From the NCBI GenBank assembly GCA_037349315.1, contig JBAIAC010000057.1:434001-498000 (forward strand): DNA of 64,000 bases, read 5' to 3'. This document shows positions 11,133 to 21,423 of the stretch, one piece after another (position 1 is the first letter of the stretch; every line of letters starts with the position of its first letter). Below the pieces are notes generated by a model. The model saw only the letters and a list, made by a program, of their open reading frames with translations. It ran no database searches and was not told the DNA's origin. Source of the stretch: Chelydra serpentina (Eukaryota; Chordata; Testudines; Chelydridae). The translations under genes were made by a program, and so were the position numbers.

Positions 11133-14100
11133 CCTCGCTCATGTCTGAGAAGCAGAATTGGGCCCCCGGTCTGAAATGCAAACCCATAAGAATGTTTAGC
11201 TGCAGAACTGCTAATGGGCCTTGCTGAGAATGGGTTGGTTTTGTGGACAAACACCCCCACATTGTGAGTAAGTGGGTTCACGGGCCATATCCAGTTGTCA
11301 GAGGTACTATGGTGATCAGCGCAGAATACGAATCAATATCGAATAGAATTGCCATAGAAGTTACATGGATTATTCTTTATATAAAAATAACTTGTGGCTG
11401 AATGTGTCATAACACTGTTTCACCGTTTCTAACAATTACAGCATGAAGAACCATTATCATTTCCATAGTGAGATTTTGGTTCCAAGTGCATTATCTAATG
11501 GCTCTAGGAGGAGAACACTTGGCTGCTTACACTAGTACAGGAGAAGCTGTGTTGCTGCGTTCCTTGGTGTTTGCATTCTCTCTGCCTTGCTACATGAATG
11601 ACTGGGCAGCTGTTTATGGCCCTGAATCAAAAGTGACACTGACTCAAATTGGTGGAAGTTAATCCAAATATCCCCAGCTAGGACCTCCTGTCTGTCTGCT
11701 AGCCTAAAACACGGGTCAGTATCTAGGCACTGTGCCTGAATGGAAAGTCCCATCCCCTCAGAACTGCTGAGCCCCCTGCACATGCACAGGACAGGGAGTG
11801 GGCCCAGCAGGAGAGAGGTGACGTCACAGCAGGGAGGGGGAAGGAGGCTCTTGTCCCACCAGAGGGGAAAGCAGAAGGAAGAAATGAGCTTGTGGGGGTG
11901 TGGGGGCGGGGAAAGAATCTCCTCTGGCTGCGGGGGGAAGAATATGAGAGAGTGTCTCTCTCCTAACAAGAGGGGACAGATGGCAGCCCTGAGCCCACAG
12001 GCTCTGGCCGAGTCCCTGTCTTCACCTGCAATCCTTGTGAGAAAAACCTCCCCATTGCCAGCTGCTAGGTGAGAGCCAAGGAATGCGGGAGAGCAGGCTG
12101 GAATGGGGAGGACAGCAGACTATACAGGCAGGTTGCAGACACAGTGCAACCCCCACATAGCCCCTCTTCCACACCAAACACAGCGCACTCCCCAAACGCC
12201 TGTCAGGACAGATGTTGACAGAGGGACTGCTGAGGTAGGGAGGCTGCAGTGCTGAGTACGTGACTATCCGTACAACAGGGTGCCCATATGCTATGGTGAT
12301 GATACCTCGTTGTTGTACTAATAGTAATACTAATACGTGATTGGGATTCGCGTGCACAGCTTCCTCCCTCCGCTTCCCCAGCTAGAGCCCCTAGCCTCTT
12401 GCTATCAGTTAGATTGTTTGGCTGTACATTGCACATATGTTGATCACCGTGGGCAAGATACTCTTCTCACTTAATACCAGTTTTACACCAGTACACTTCC
12501 ATTCAACAACATTACTCCTCACTTACAACAGTGTAAGTGAGAGAAGAATCAGACACTCTGTCTCCCCTGGGAGTGAACTTAAGGGTTTCCCCAGACACTG
12601 TGCTTAGTCATGCAATTATTAATGTCCAGTAGCTAAATTATTCATAAAACACACTTATACTGAGTAAAAAATGTAATAATATGTAACAAAACACTGCAAA
12701 TAAAAACTGGTCCTATTTTCCCGTCCGCTCTCTCGGGCACAAGTATATTATGTTGTTAGGGCTTTTTCCCCTCATAAAGACCAAGTTACAAAAACTATTT
12801 CATAAGGATTTTTCTTCTTGCTTTAAACCAACATTGCACTGGTTTACCACGCAGAGAGGCTCAGATATGAGGGACATTTGGTCCCTGTACAAACTTCAGC
12901 GCACGGCTGACTATTTTTATTTAAATTGCAGTGGCTGGTTTTTTTCCTGTGATGTCTCCTAGGATAATACCATAGTTACTATACTGTGAAAAATACTCCT
13001 CTAAAGTCACAGGTGTGACTGTCCCTCAAATATGGGTGGTTTTTTTCAGAGCAGTGGGTGGATAATTCTGGTGATGGGAGGTGGTGGGCGAAGGAGTTGG
13101 AAAGAGGCATCACAGGATAACAAGGCAGTTCACTGTCCAGAATAGCTCAGAAAGGTGTGATTTATCAGTGGCTATTGCAGTGGAGAAGAGGTGGGATTTC
13201 TTTGCTTCCCTCATAGGTAGAGTGTGGGCTCTTTAAGATTCTTTGTGTGTGTGTGTAATTGTATGTGCCTGCCTGCCAGGGTCCCCTGTCACTGATGCTC
13301 AAATTTCCTTCTTTCCTCTCTCTTGTCTTAGTCTGGGAGGGAGTCCTGGAGCTCTGTGCGGGTGATGGAGCGGTTTCTATTTGTTTTCATGTGTGAAATC
13401 ACACAAACGGCATCGTTATCGCTGTGATTCCTTTCCCTCAAATTCCCTTGCAGTGGTAACTGTTCACCGGCCCAGATTCTCCCTCCCTCTGACAAACTGC
13501 TAGTTCACACTCTAAGTCCCTTTTCTGTACAAAAGTGAGCTCTTCCTATTGACCTTTTGAAGCTAACCCCCTCCCCCATTAGCTCTATAAATCTAAACAG
13601 CTCAGCTGCATGCTTTTGTTGTTCTGCCTTATTCAGCCAGGCTGTATAACAGAGCAGTCTTCTCTTCGAGACCATTTAAACCAGGCTAGAATTGCTGTAA
13701 TGAATGTATATGTGACATGAAGAAAACCAGAGGGTAAAAGATGCTAATCAACCTTTGTTCTTTTTAGGCAGCACAAACATACAGGACCCGAGGTATAGAT
13801 TTTGTATGGAGAGAGAGAGAGATTTTAATTAAACATCTTAATAGAGAATGCCTTCTTGTTTTTTCAGAATAAATTAAGGAAGTAACTTTGATGCAATATC
13901 ATTTTCATCTAATCAGTAACATTCCAAAATTACCATGTTGTTTTCCATTAGAAATACCATCATCCAACAAATCAGATAACGTTATTTAACAAAGCTACAA
14001 TACAGTCTCAGCTAACATTAGCCTGGGCATGTGTACACACAAAATAGCAGATGGAGACTGAATTGACAAATGTTTATAGGGGGAAAGGGGCAGACGGTAT

Positions 14101-14624
14101 CAACAATTTTATATACTCCTTTAAATAAGATGCCCAGATCTGATCAAGATTTACTAATCATCAGATAAAGGACTAATCAGGTTCTTGCCATCTGCATACA
14201 GAAAATCCTGAGACTGACACCAATAAAAGACAAAGGGGCACTGGCCTTTACTCAGACAATACAAACATTACCATGCAGACTTTTGGCAACGTATCTGGGA
14301 TGAATCCTGAATTGCCTGTTGGACATAAAACTGCTGTGTTAGCTTTGCAGAATTTCCATTCGCTTTTGTACCATAGTATTTGACTTTTTTAACGTACAAA
14401 ATGAAGTACGTAAAGAGCAGACACCTTACAAAATTGGAACTATGCATATCATTCTGAAGTGAGAAATGGCAGTCTGTAACTGCGTGATTGTGTCTGTTAG
14501 AGGGGTATATTGGCTGATGATTTCACATGAGTGGGCATACTTGGGACACAAATCTACACAGTTTATGTTAGTGGAAGTGGATGGAACTAAGAGATGAGTG
14601 TTAAGTGCTCATTCCCAAGCACTC
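11133..14624. other. no gene recognised; simple repeats and a short interspersed fragment
   Basis: About 3.5 kb without a supported gene. Open frames around 11.5-12.4 kb overlap on both strands and carry no domain. A fragment with TTTTACACCAGTACACTTCC at 12480-12499 and CTCACTTACAACAGTGTAAGTGAGAG at 12514-12544 belongs to a short self-complementary repeat type. Short GT and GA runs occur near 13240 and 13810. Confidence 0.5.
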
Positions 14625-14635
14625 CAATTATTATC

Positions 14636-14908
14636 GTGCATGCAGGCCACGAGCAGGGTCTCACTGTGCTGGGCACTGTTCTCACACATAGTGAAAGTCA
14701 GTCCCTGCCCCGAACAATGTGACAAGATGGACAAAGCAGGGAGGAAAGGAAGTAACATTATTTCCATTGTGTAGATGGGGATCTGAGACACCGAGAGGTT
14801 AAGTGACTTGCACATGGTCACATAGGAAGTCTGTGGCAGAGCTGGAAAGTGAACCCAGGTGTCCTGAGTTCCAGGCCTGCTCATTAACCATGATACAATG
14901 CATCCTTT
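14636..14908 (-). mobile_element. MIR/CORE-SINE
   Basis: An ancient CORE-SINE on the minus strand. On the plus strand it shows the reverse complement of the MIR core: GATGGGGATCTGAGACACCGAGAGGTTAAGTGACTTGCACATGGTCACATAGGAAG, then TGGCAGAGCTGGAAAGTGAACCCAGGTGTCC and a tRNA-related head ending near CATTAACCATGATACAATG. The order head, core and L2-like tail fits a nearly full-length copy. Divergence is moderate. MIRs are thought to have moved using L2 enzymes, and an L2 relic lies at 5.1-5.7 kb. Confidence 0.85.
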
Positions 14909-17789
14909 AGACAGCTGTGGCAAAGTAGCAAATCAGGGGAGGTTGGGGGAGTGTCACCTTTTTGGCCTTCTGGTTTGATCAGTTTTTTGTATTTTGTCAA
15001 CATATCAAAGAGAAAATAAGCATCTGACTTAACCCATAAAAATCAAGGATATCAGAAATTACAACACACCCCACTGTCCCCATTGAGCAAAGGAGTTGCT
15101 GCCAACAAACTTTAACACAACATCCTTGAAGACTGATCTGAGACCCTGGTGGTCCCTGGCTAGAGAGGCAAGAGTTACAGATGGAGTATGCACCTCTAAC
15201 TCTGAACCTGAGTGTAGCGTTCTAGGAGTACTGTACTGAGTCTTTTCGTCATGTCAGAGTTTGTTTGATTTGTTTTGTCAATTCAAGCAATAGTAACACT
15301 GAAAGTTGACAAAATGCTTTTGTAATGAATTGAAAGGGAGCTAAGCTATTATCCAGCAGCTTCCTCACGCACAGTGAAAATATTGTTCCGATCTGTACCT
15401 TCAGTGCTGGATTACTCTTTTCATCCAGTCAGGTGTTATGGTACAGCCTTTTGCAGGATCATTATACATTATATGGCTTCTGTTCTTCAGCTGTTGGAAA
15501 TGGCTTTTGTTTAGGGGGAAACCCAAAAATGCATATTTGCCTAACAGTTAATACCAAAACACACTCCTTGACTGGCCTTCTTAGTGTATAGAATGTGTAA
15601 TGGTATCGAGACGCAGGTCTCAATCCTAGCTGCCTCTAGGTCTATCTCACCCTGGTGGCAAATGGCTCTCGTGCCCTCCCTCAGCTGGCCTGCCAGAACC
15701 TGGGCTGGGCTGGGCTCAGAGCATGATGCTACGCTACAGTGCCCTTTGCACCCATTTAAGCTGCAGTGCGGAGCCCTCTGATGGATATGGGGGCACTTAC
15801 AAGAGTCAAATCTGCACCGGGGCTACTGGCCCAGTTCCTTCTGAGCAAAGGGATGTTAAATTCCCAACATTTGTCAGGAGGCAACCAGATACTTAATCCC
15901 GCAGTATAAAATCCATCATGTTATTACCATTCAGTTCGCTTGCTTTGCTTCTAAACATAAGTAGCAGCTTAACCTAATGAGAAGTTGGAGGAAAAACCCT
16001 AAAAAGGATGGTGCAAGTCAAGGACAGATGGGGAAAGCGAGGCTCATGTGTGAATTTCAAACGCCCAGCAGTATGTGTTTCACTTCCTACTGTCTTTCCT
16101 ACTGTCAAAGACTGAATTATGTTTTGCACCTCAACAGGGGATACCCCATTGTAGGCAAGAGCTTTTAATGATCCTCAGCCTCACACGTGCTGTTCTGGAA
16201 ACAGCTCTCAAGAAAAAGGAAGATTTTTTTCAACATATTAGCTCCATAAATAAGAACAAATTCTCACCAGGAATTCATATTCAAATACTCTTCCATATTT
16301 TAACGCTGTTTTCTTTTCTGGGTAAGTATTGCTCCCTGTGCATGTTCCTTTAGCATTTTCTGACATCTCTTAGGCTCGTGAATCCTGATAAGCAGTAACA
16401 GTGGAATTTTAGTGCCTTGGATTGTCTGCAGACTCTTTCTAGGTTTCATCCACCTATGAATCAAGTTAGAAGAAGAAGATTCCAGCCTGCAATTGACTTT
16501 GTACTTGACAGGGAGGGTGGGCAGGCATGGGATGAGAGAACTTAAAATAGCAAGAGACTTGTGTTATTGTCCTTAATTGAACAACCCGCAGTATCCCCAG
16601 CATTGCAGCACTTTATAGCCATAAAAACATGTTCAAATGGCCTAAATTTTAAACATGCAAATGCTCCTGGAATGTTTGTAATTCCCTTAGTTACTGAGGC
16701 TGGTGCTGTCTGAGACACGACCCACCTCACCTCAGGTAGTTTGCACAGCCTGCTGGACGATAGGGGGAGCAATGAGATATTTGTCCGGGTTCTGAAGCAC
16801 AGACTGCAATCCACTCCAGTCAGGACCTGGCCACGGTGCAGTAAATATGGGTCTGTGGAACAGATACACTGGGCGCATTTGGGGTGTAGCCAGGGAACCT
16901 GTCTGAGAATCTTCATCTCTGTAGTTCCACAGGCAAGAATAAAAAGCACTAAAATGAATGGCCTGCAAAGCCCTCTCCTGGGAAGTGTTTTGTGTAAATG
17001 GTGTGTTTGGAGTAGAAATTTAACAGCAGCCATGTCCCATATGGCAGTATGAGGAGCATTCCCAGCAGGTTTATACTGGCATGCTCTGAGGGATCAGAGA
17101 GGCATGGGGATATGGGGTAGTGATGGAAGAGAGAGAGAAACTGTATTGAAAGATGGTTTGGGGAGTTGACCTGGCATTTTTCTTTTTTTAAATGACACAA
17201 TTTTAGAATACAGCCCTGCGAAGCTGGAGAAATATGGAGAGAGGGGGCAGTAGGACAGACTCCAATGCAATCCAGAACCAGTAAATAGGGTGGCCAGCCA
17301 CCTGTGAACCCTGGGCTGCTGGTGAATCTAACTCTAATTGCAACTGGACACAGATGCTGCAGTTTGAGATTCCAAGGGGAAATGCAAGCAGCATGTGCTC
17401 TGGAATGAGAGTCAGTCTGAAACATGAGTTGACATGTCTGCCTCAGCTTGCTGGATGTGTAACTTTAGATGACAGGTAAAATATTATGGTTATTCTGGGC
17501 TACCAAACAGGTAACAGTGATGTTGCACATGAAGGAGGCAGCCTTGCCAAAGCCATAGTCAGCATTATAGTGCATCATTTTATAACGCCTGATTTGCGTT
17601 AATTTCCTGGGGTGGGTGTGATGCCTGAGGACTAGCAGGTTTTATATGCACTATTGTGTGTTGTAGTTACCTCAATGGAAGTGAGAATGTTGAAGAGAGA
17701 ACGCTATGTTATTGGGACAAATGGGTTCTGATTCTAAAGAGATTAGTTATTAAGATATTAAAGATTAGGGTACAAGTAGATTGCTAGTT
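14909..17789. other. no gene recognised
   Basis: About 2.9 kb. Several open frames overlap on both strands at 16.5-17.4 kb (the longest is 163 codons on minus), but none carries a recognisable domain and they contradict each other. There is no convincing RNA gene or element. The base composition is ordinary. Confidence 0.5.
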
Positions 17790-17935
17790 GGGGTCAAGAA
17801 GAAATTTCCCCTATTCTGTAGGGGTGTTATGGGGATCTATGCCATCCTCTGAAGCATCTGACTTTAGCCACTTTGGAGTGAGGCGGACCCTTGCTGTATT
17901 CCAGAGGTCTCCTAAGAATAGCCAGGTTTATTTTG
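17790..17935. repeat. old interspersed repeat fragment, possibly CR1/L3-related
   Basis: The order GTCAAGAAGAAATTTCCCC, then GGGGATCTATGCCATCCTC, then TGAAGCATCTGACTTTAGCC resembles a reptile/bird repeat in which a 'GAAGGAATTTTCCCC' box precedes 'GCCTTCCTCTGAAGCATC'. No ends or duplications are visible. Orientation and family are uncertain. Confidence 0.4.
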
Positions 17936-19440
17936 TCATGTGATTTAGACCCAGAGGCCTGTCTTGCAGTAGGAAGAGGATAAACTTTAAATGAAGTCAT
18001 GGCAGCCTAAGGCTTGCAGTGTTCACCATAGACCATGTGTTCACCATGTGTCCAGGCTCTCTCCTGGCATATCAGTGGGATTAGCTACCATGTTTGAAGT
18101 ACAAGTTTGAAGCAGAGATTAGCTCAGCTGCAGAGTCTCCCTTGGCAGAGCTGCAGTCTCAGTTTGGGTTTTGTCTCTGGTAACATGTAGGTCACCTACA
18201 CAGTGAGTCTGCTCATGGAGTCGGGGCCCTGCTAACAGGCCCTGCCCACATTCTGCTGAAGCTCTGAAACCACGGATAGTCCAAGCTTCTCTCCCTTTGC
18301 AGCAGTTTTACCCATTGTGTATTCCCTCTAAAATAGCCCCAGTGCTCCCTAAGTGGTTTGACCTTCTCTCTTTCATGCAGACTTCTGCATTATGTAAGAC
18401 TCTAGGGTGAGCAAGTACCAAGTCTTCTGCAGTCATAAGGGCCCTTATTTCCCTCATGTGGTTTGTTTAGATACAATTCAAAGAACCATTTTTTAAATAT
18501 GGCTTGTGAAAGGGGGTTTGTCTGGTACCTGTGGTTCTGGTTACCTGACCCTTGAGTGAAGTATGGATGCATGGTGATGATAGATCCAGGCAAAGGAAAG
18601 GTGCCCTGTGCTGGTCAAATAAGAGAAATCAGACTTCTTCCTTTTGCTGTCTAAAGTGTGGTTCTGCTCTGAAGAGGGACAGTGTAAATATGGCCCAATC
18701 TTACTCAGCACACCTGCTCCCTCTGAGTATTCAGAGTGAGATCTACTGACTTCAGTGAAGTATGGAAAGTTTTACTGCTGTCAGACCTGCCAAACTGACC
18801 AAGCTCTGGAAGAGTGAACTGGATTTTTTTGGAGCTCATGCATCATCTACAGAATTGTTATATAAGCTCTAATTGCAGCAACATGAGTATATCTCCACTG
18901 CCTTTGAATTGTGCCCATAGGGCTGAATGGGTGTCACTCAGGGCTTATTAAATGACAGGGACCATTTGAAAGCACAGGTGTAAATGAAAACAGCATTTAA
19001 CTTGCATAATCCTTATTACAGCCGATGATACCTGAGGCAGAAAGAACATAGCAAGGCTTTCAGTACACAGAAGGATTTTGCAGGGATGTGATTAGGGGTA
19101 AAACATCTTTTTACACGTAAACTGAGCAAATTTGATCTGAAGTCACTGGGGGACAATAATCTAAGTGTGTGTGTGCACTCATGCTTGTGTACTTGTGTGT
19201 ATTGTGCACAAGTGCATCTCTGGTCTGCAGTGTTGCACACCGGAGCCCTGGGTATGTGTGTGTGTACATTGATCATATATTTGCATTCATACTGTTGCAA
19301 ATTTGAACCCAAAGTGCCATTTTTAGAAAATCCCTATTCAGGGCAGAACTGCCATTACAAAAATAAAGAGTTTTCTCTCGAAAACTCTTACGCTCGCCCA
19401 GTTTCCCCAAAAGACCTTGGGCTGGGTGTGTGTGACTTGA
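17936..19440. other. no gene recognised
   Basis: No supported gene or RNA. A GT-rich stretch with TGTGTGTGTG runs lies at about 19166-19266. Short frames on both strands here are driven by that composition. Confidence 0.5.
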
Positions 19441-19448
19441 ATCTGTAA

Positions 19449-20492
19449 TTAAGGTTGCCAGGCGTGTGGTTTTTGACCGGAACGCCTGTTCAGAAAGGGA
19501 CCCTGGCAGCTCTGGTTAGCACCATTGACCAAGCTGTCAAAAATCCAGTCAGCGAAGCAGCAGGACTAAGACAGGCTCCCTGCCTGCCCTGGCTCCATGA
19601 AGTTCCCGGAAGTGGCCAGCATGTCCCTGGGCCCCTTGGCACAAGGGTGGCCAGGGGAGCTCCATTCATTGCCCCCACCTCGTGCGCCGGCTCCGAGGCT
19701 CCCATTGGCTGGGAATTGCGGCCAGTGGGAGCTGCGGAGGCAGTGCCTGTGGGCATGGGCAGCACGCAATGCACAGAGCCGCCTCGCTGTGCCTCCACCT
19801 AAGGGCCAGACATACTGGCCACTTAGAGCAGCACGGGACCAGGGCAGTCAGGGAGCCTGCCTTAGCCCCGCTGCACCACCGACCGGGAGCCGCCTGAGGT
19901 AAGTGCCACTCAGCCGGAGCCCACACCCCAAACCCCCTGCCCCAGTTCGGAACCCCCGCCCACACCCAAACTCTCTCCCAGAGCCCACACCCCCTCCTGC
20001 ACCCCTACCCCAGACCTGACTTCCTCCTGCACCCAAACTCCCTCTGGAAGCCCGCACCCCGAAACCCCGCCCGCACTCCAACCCCCTGCCCCAGCCCTGA
20101 GCCCCTTCCGGAGCCCACACTCCCTCCCACGCCCCAACCCCCTACTCCAGCCCTGAGCCCCCTCCTGCACCCCATCTCCCTCCAGGAGCTTGCACCCTGC
20201 ACCCCCTCCTGCACCACAACCCCTACCCCATCCCAGAGCCCCCTCCCACATGCTGAACCCCTCTTTTCTGGCCCCACCCCAGAGCCTGCAACCCCAGCTG
20301 GAGCCCTCACCCCCACCCCCTGCCCCAGCCCAGTGAAAGTGAGTGAGGGTGGCGGAGAGCGAACGATGGAGGGAGAGAGCTGGAGTGAGTGGAGGCGGGG
20401 CCTAAGAGAAGGGGTGGGGGAAAGGACGGGGCCTTGGGACAGGGGCGGGGCAAGGGTGTTCCGTTTTATGCAGTTAGAAAACTGGCAGCCCT
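19449..20492. mobile_element. 1-kb GC-rich non-autonomous hAT-type element
   Basis: The boundaries are set by an exact 8-bp duplication, ATCTGTAA, at 19441-19448 and 20493-20500. The left end reads TTAAGGTTGCCAGG and the right end ACTGGCAGCCCT, a short imperfect inverted repeat (AGGTTGCCAG versus AGGGCTGCCAG). Inside, the first half is CG-rich unique sequence. The second half (about 19920-20330) is a degenerate C-rich satellite-like run built from 'CCCCAGCCCTGAGCCCC', 'GCCCACAC' and 'CCCTCCTGCAC' units. The many overlapping open frames on both strands come from this composition and are not genes. No transposase is present. A hAT assignment follows from the duplication length. Confidence 0.8.
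19920..20330. repeat. degenerate C-rich tandem repeat inside the hAT-type element
   Basis: Irregular repetition of units such as GAGCCCACACCCC, CCTGCCCCAGCCCTGAG and CCCCCTCCTGCACCCC. Periodicity is loose, about 30-45 bp. The strand is C-rich throughout, and because it lacks stop codons on either strand it produces long spurious frames. Confidence 0.7.
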
Positions 20493-20557
20493 ATCTGTAA
20501 CCAGTGTCTAGATTTGCCCATGAAAAGCTGTATTCTCCACCCCCCTGGAGGAGGAGA

Positions 20558-20963
20558 TGTGACGGAGTAGAGAGCGAGATGGATCTGACCTGAGGGAAAG
20601 GCTGCATTGGAAATGTGAGACTTTACCTGAGGCTGTAACATGAGCCAGGACGGGGGTTGGGAGGTGACACCTTTGGCTGGGAGTTTGTGAACTGGCTGGA
20701 GGAGAGGCGAGCGAGGCAGACAGGGTCTGGCCTTCCTGCCCCGGTTGGAGCTGTGGGGCGAAATGCAGGGAGCCCCAGGCTGGGGTCTAAGCTCCCTGCC
20801 CCCCGGAAGGACCCGACTGAGGGGTCCTGGATGTACTGACAAGCTCTGGTTGGGCTGTGTTCCTGGCATCTCTAATAAACCTTCTGTTCTACTGACTGGC
20901 TGAGACTCCCAGTGAATCCGGGGAATAGGGGTGCAGGGCCGGACTCCCCTATACTCCGTGACA
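20558..20963 (+). repeat. 5' LTR of the Gypsy element
   Basis: 406 bp, begins TGTGACGGAG and ends CTCCGTGACA, so the outermost bases form the inverted repeat TGTGACGGAG / CTCCGTGACA. It contains an AATAAA signal at 20874-20879. No TATAAA box is obvious. It is nearly identical to 24593-24998. Confidence 0.97.
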
Positions 20964-20965
20964 AC

Positions 20966-20983
20966 TGGTGGCAGCGGTGGGAT
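20966..20983 (+). other. primer-binding site complementary to tRNA-Leu
   Basis: TGGTGGCAGCGGTGGGAT starts two bases after the 5' LTR. Its complement, ATCCCACCGCTGCCACCA, equals the 3' end of the vertebrate tRNA-Leu(AAG) type acceptor and T-arm including CCA, as I remember that tRNA. The position and the TGG start are those of a minus-strand primer-binding site. Confidence 0.85.
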
Positions 20984-21120
20984 GTTCTGCACCCCGTGAA
21001 CGGCGCTTCCTGCAGTAAGTAACTGGGGAGCAGTAGAACGAAGGGGTGCTAACGAGGACCAGGCGTGCTGAAGGCTCACGGAGGAGCGGTTTCGGGGAGC
21101 GGAGGAGCTACGCTTAACCC

Positions 21121-21310
21121 CTGGGAGTGTGTGTCCAGCGAGAAGGACTGTGCAATGAGGGGGTCCCCCTGGGGGCTACAGTGAGCAGTCCCAGGGGCAG
21201 AGGAGCCTGCGGCTTGGCCCTGGGAGAGAGAAGGAATTTTGCAGTGACAGGGTTCCCCTGGGGGTGCCGTGAGTGGACCCAGGGGCGCAGGAGCTGCAGC
21301 TCGACCCTGG
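21121..21310 (+). repeat. two-copy tandem repeat in the Gypsy leader
   Basis: Two imperfect units of about 90-100 bp lie in the untranslated leader before the gag start. Unit 1 is about 21121-21219 and unit 2 about 21220-21308. Shared blocks include GGGAG, AGAAGGA, TTCCCCTGGGGG, GTGAG, CCCAGGGGC and CTCGACCCTGG or their near-matches. The role is unknown; it may lie near the packaging region. Confidence 0.65.
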
Positions 21311-21423
21311 CAAAGAGGCGGTGACCTGGAGAAGGGCTGGCACACTTGGGGTTCTTCCTGGAAACCGTGGGGAGCTAAGAGCACACAGGCCTGCGAGTCC
21401 ACAGCAAACTTGGGAGCAGTGAA

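Noticed and set aside
16542..17425. Minus-strand ORFs of 163 and 158 codons
   Set aside because: No motif, overlapping frames on both strands, and ordinary composition.
19455..20316. Many overlapping ORFs of 65-115 codons on both strands
   Set aside because: They lie inside one GC-rich hAT-type element with a C-rich tandem repeat. Low stop-codon frequency explains them, and no domain is present.
20474..21079. 201-codon minus-strand ORF, with a near-copy at 24566-25126
   Set aside because: The two copies are the antisense of the two LTRs and their duplication is explained by the retrotransposon.
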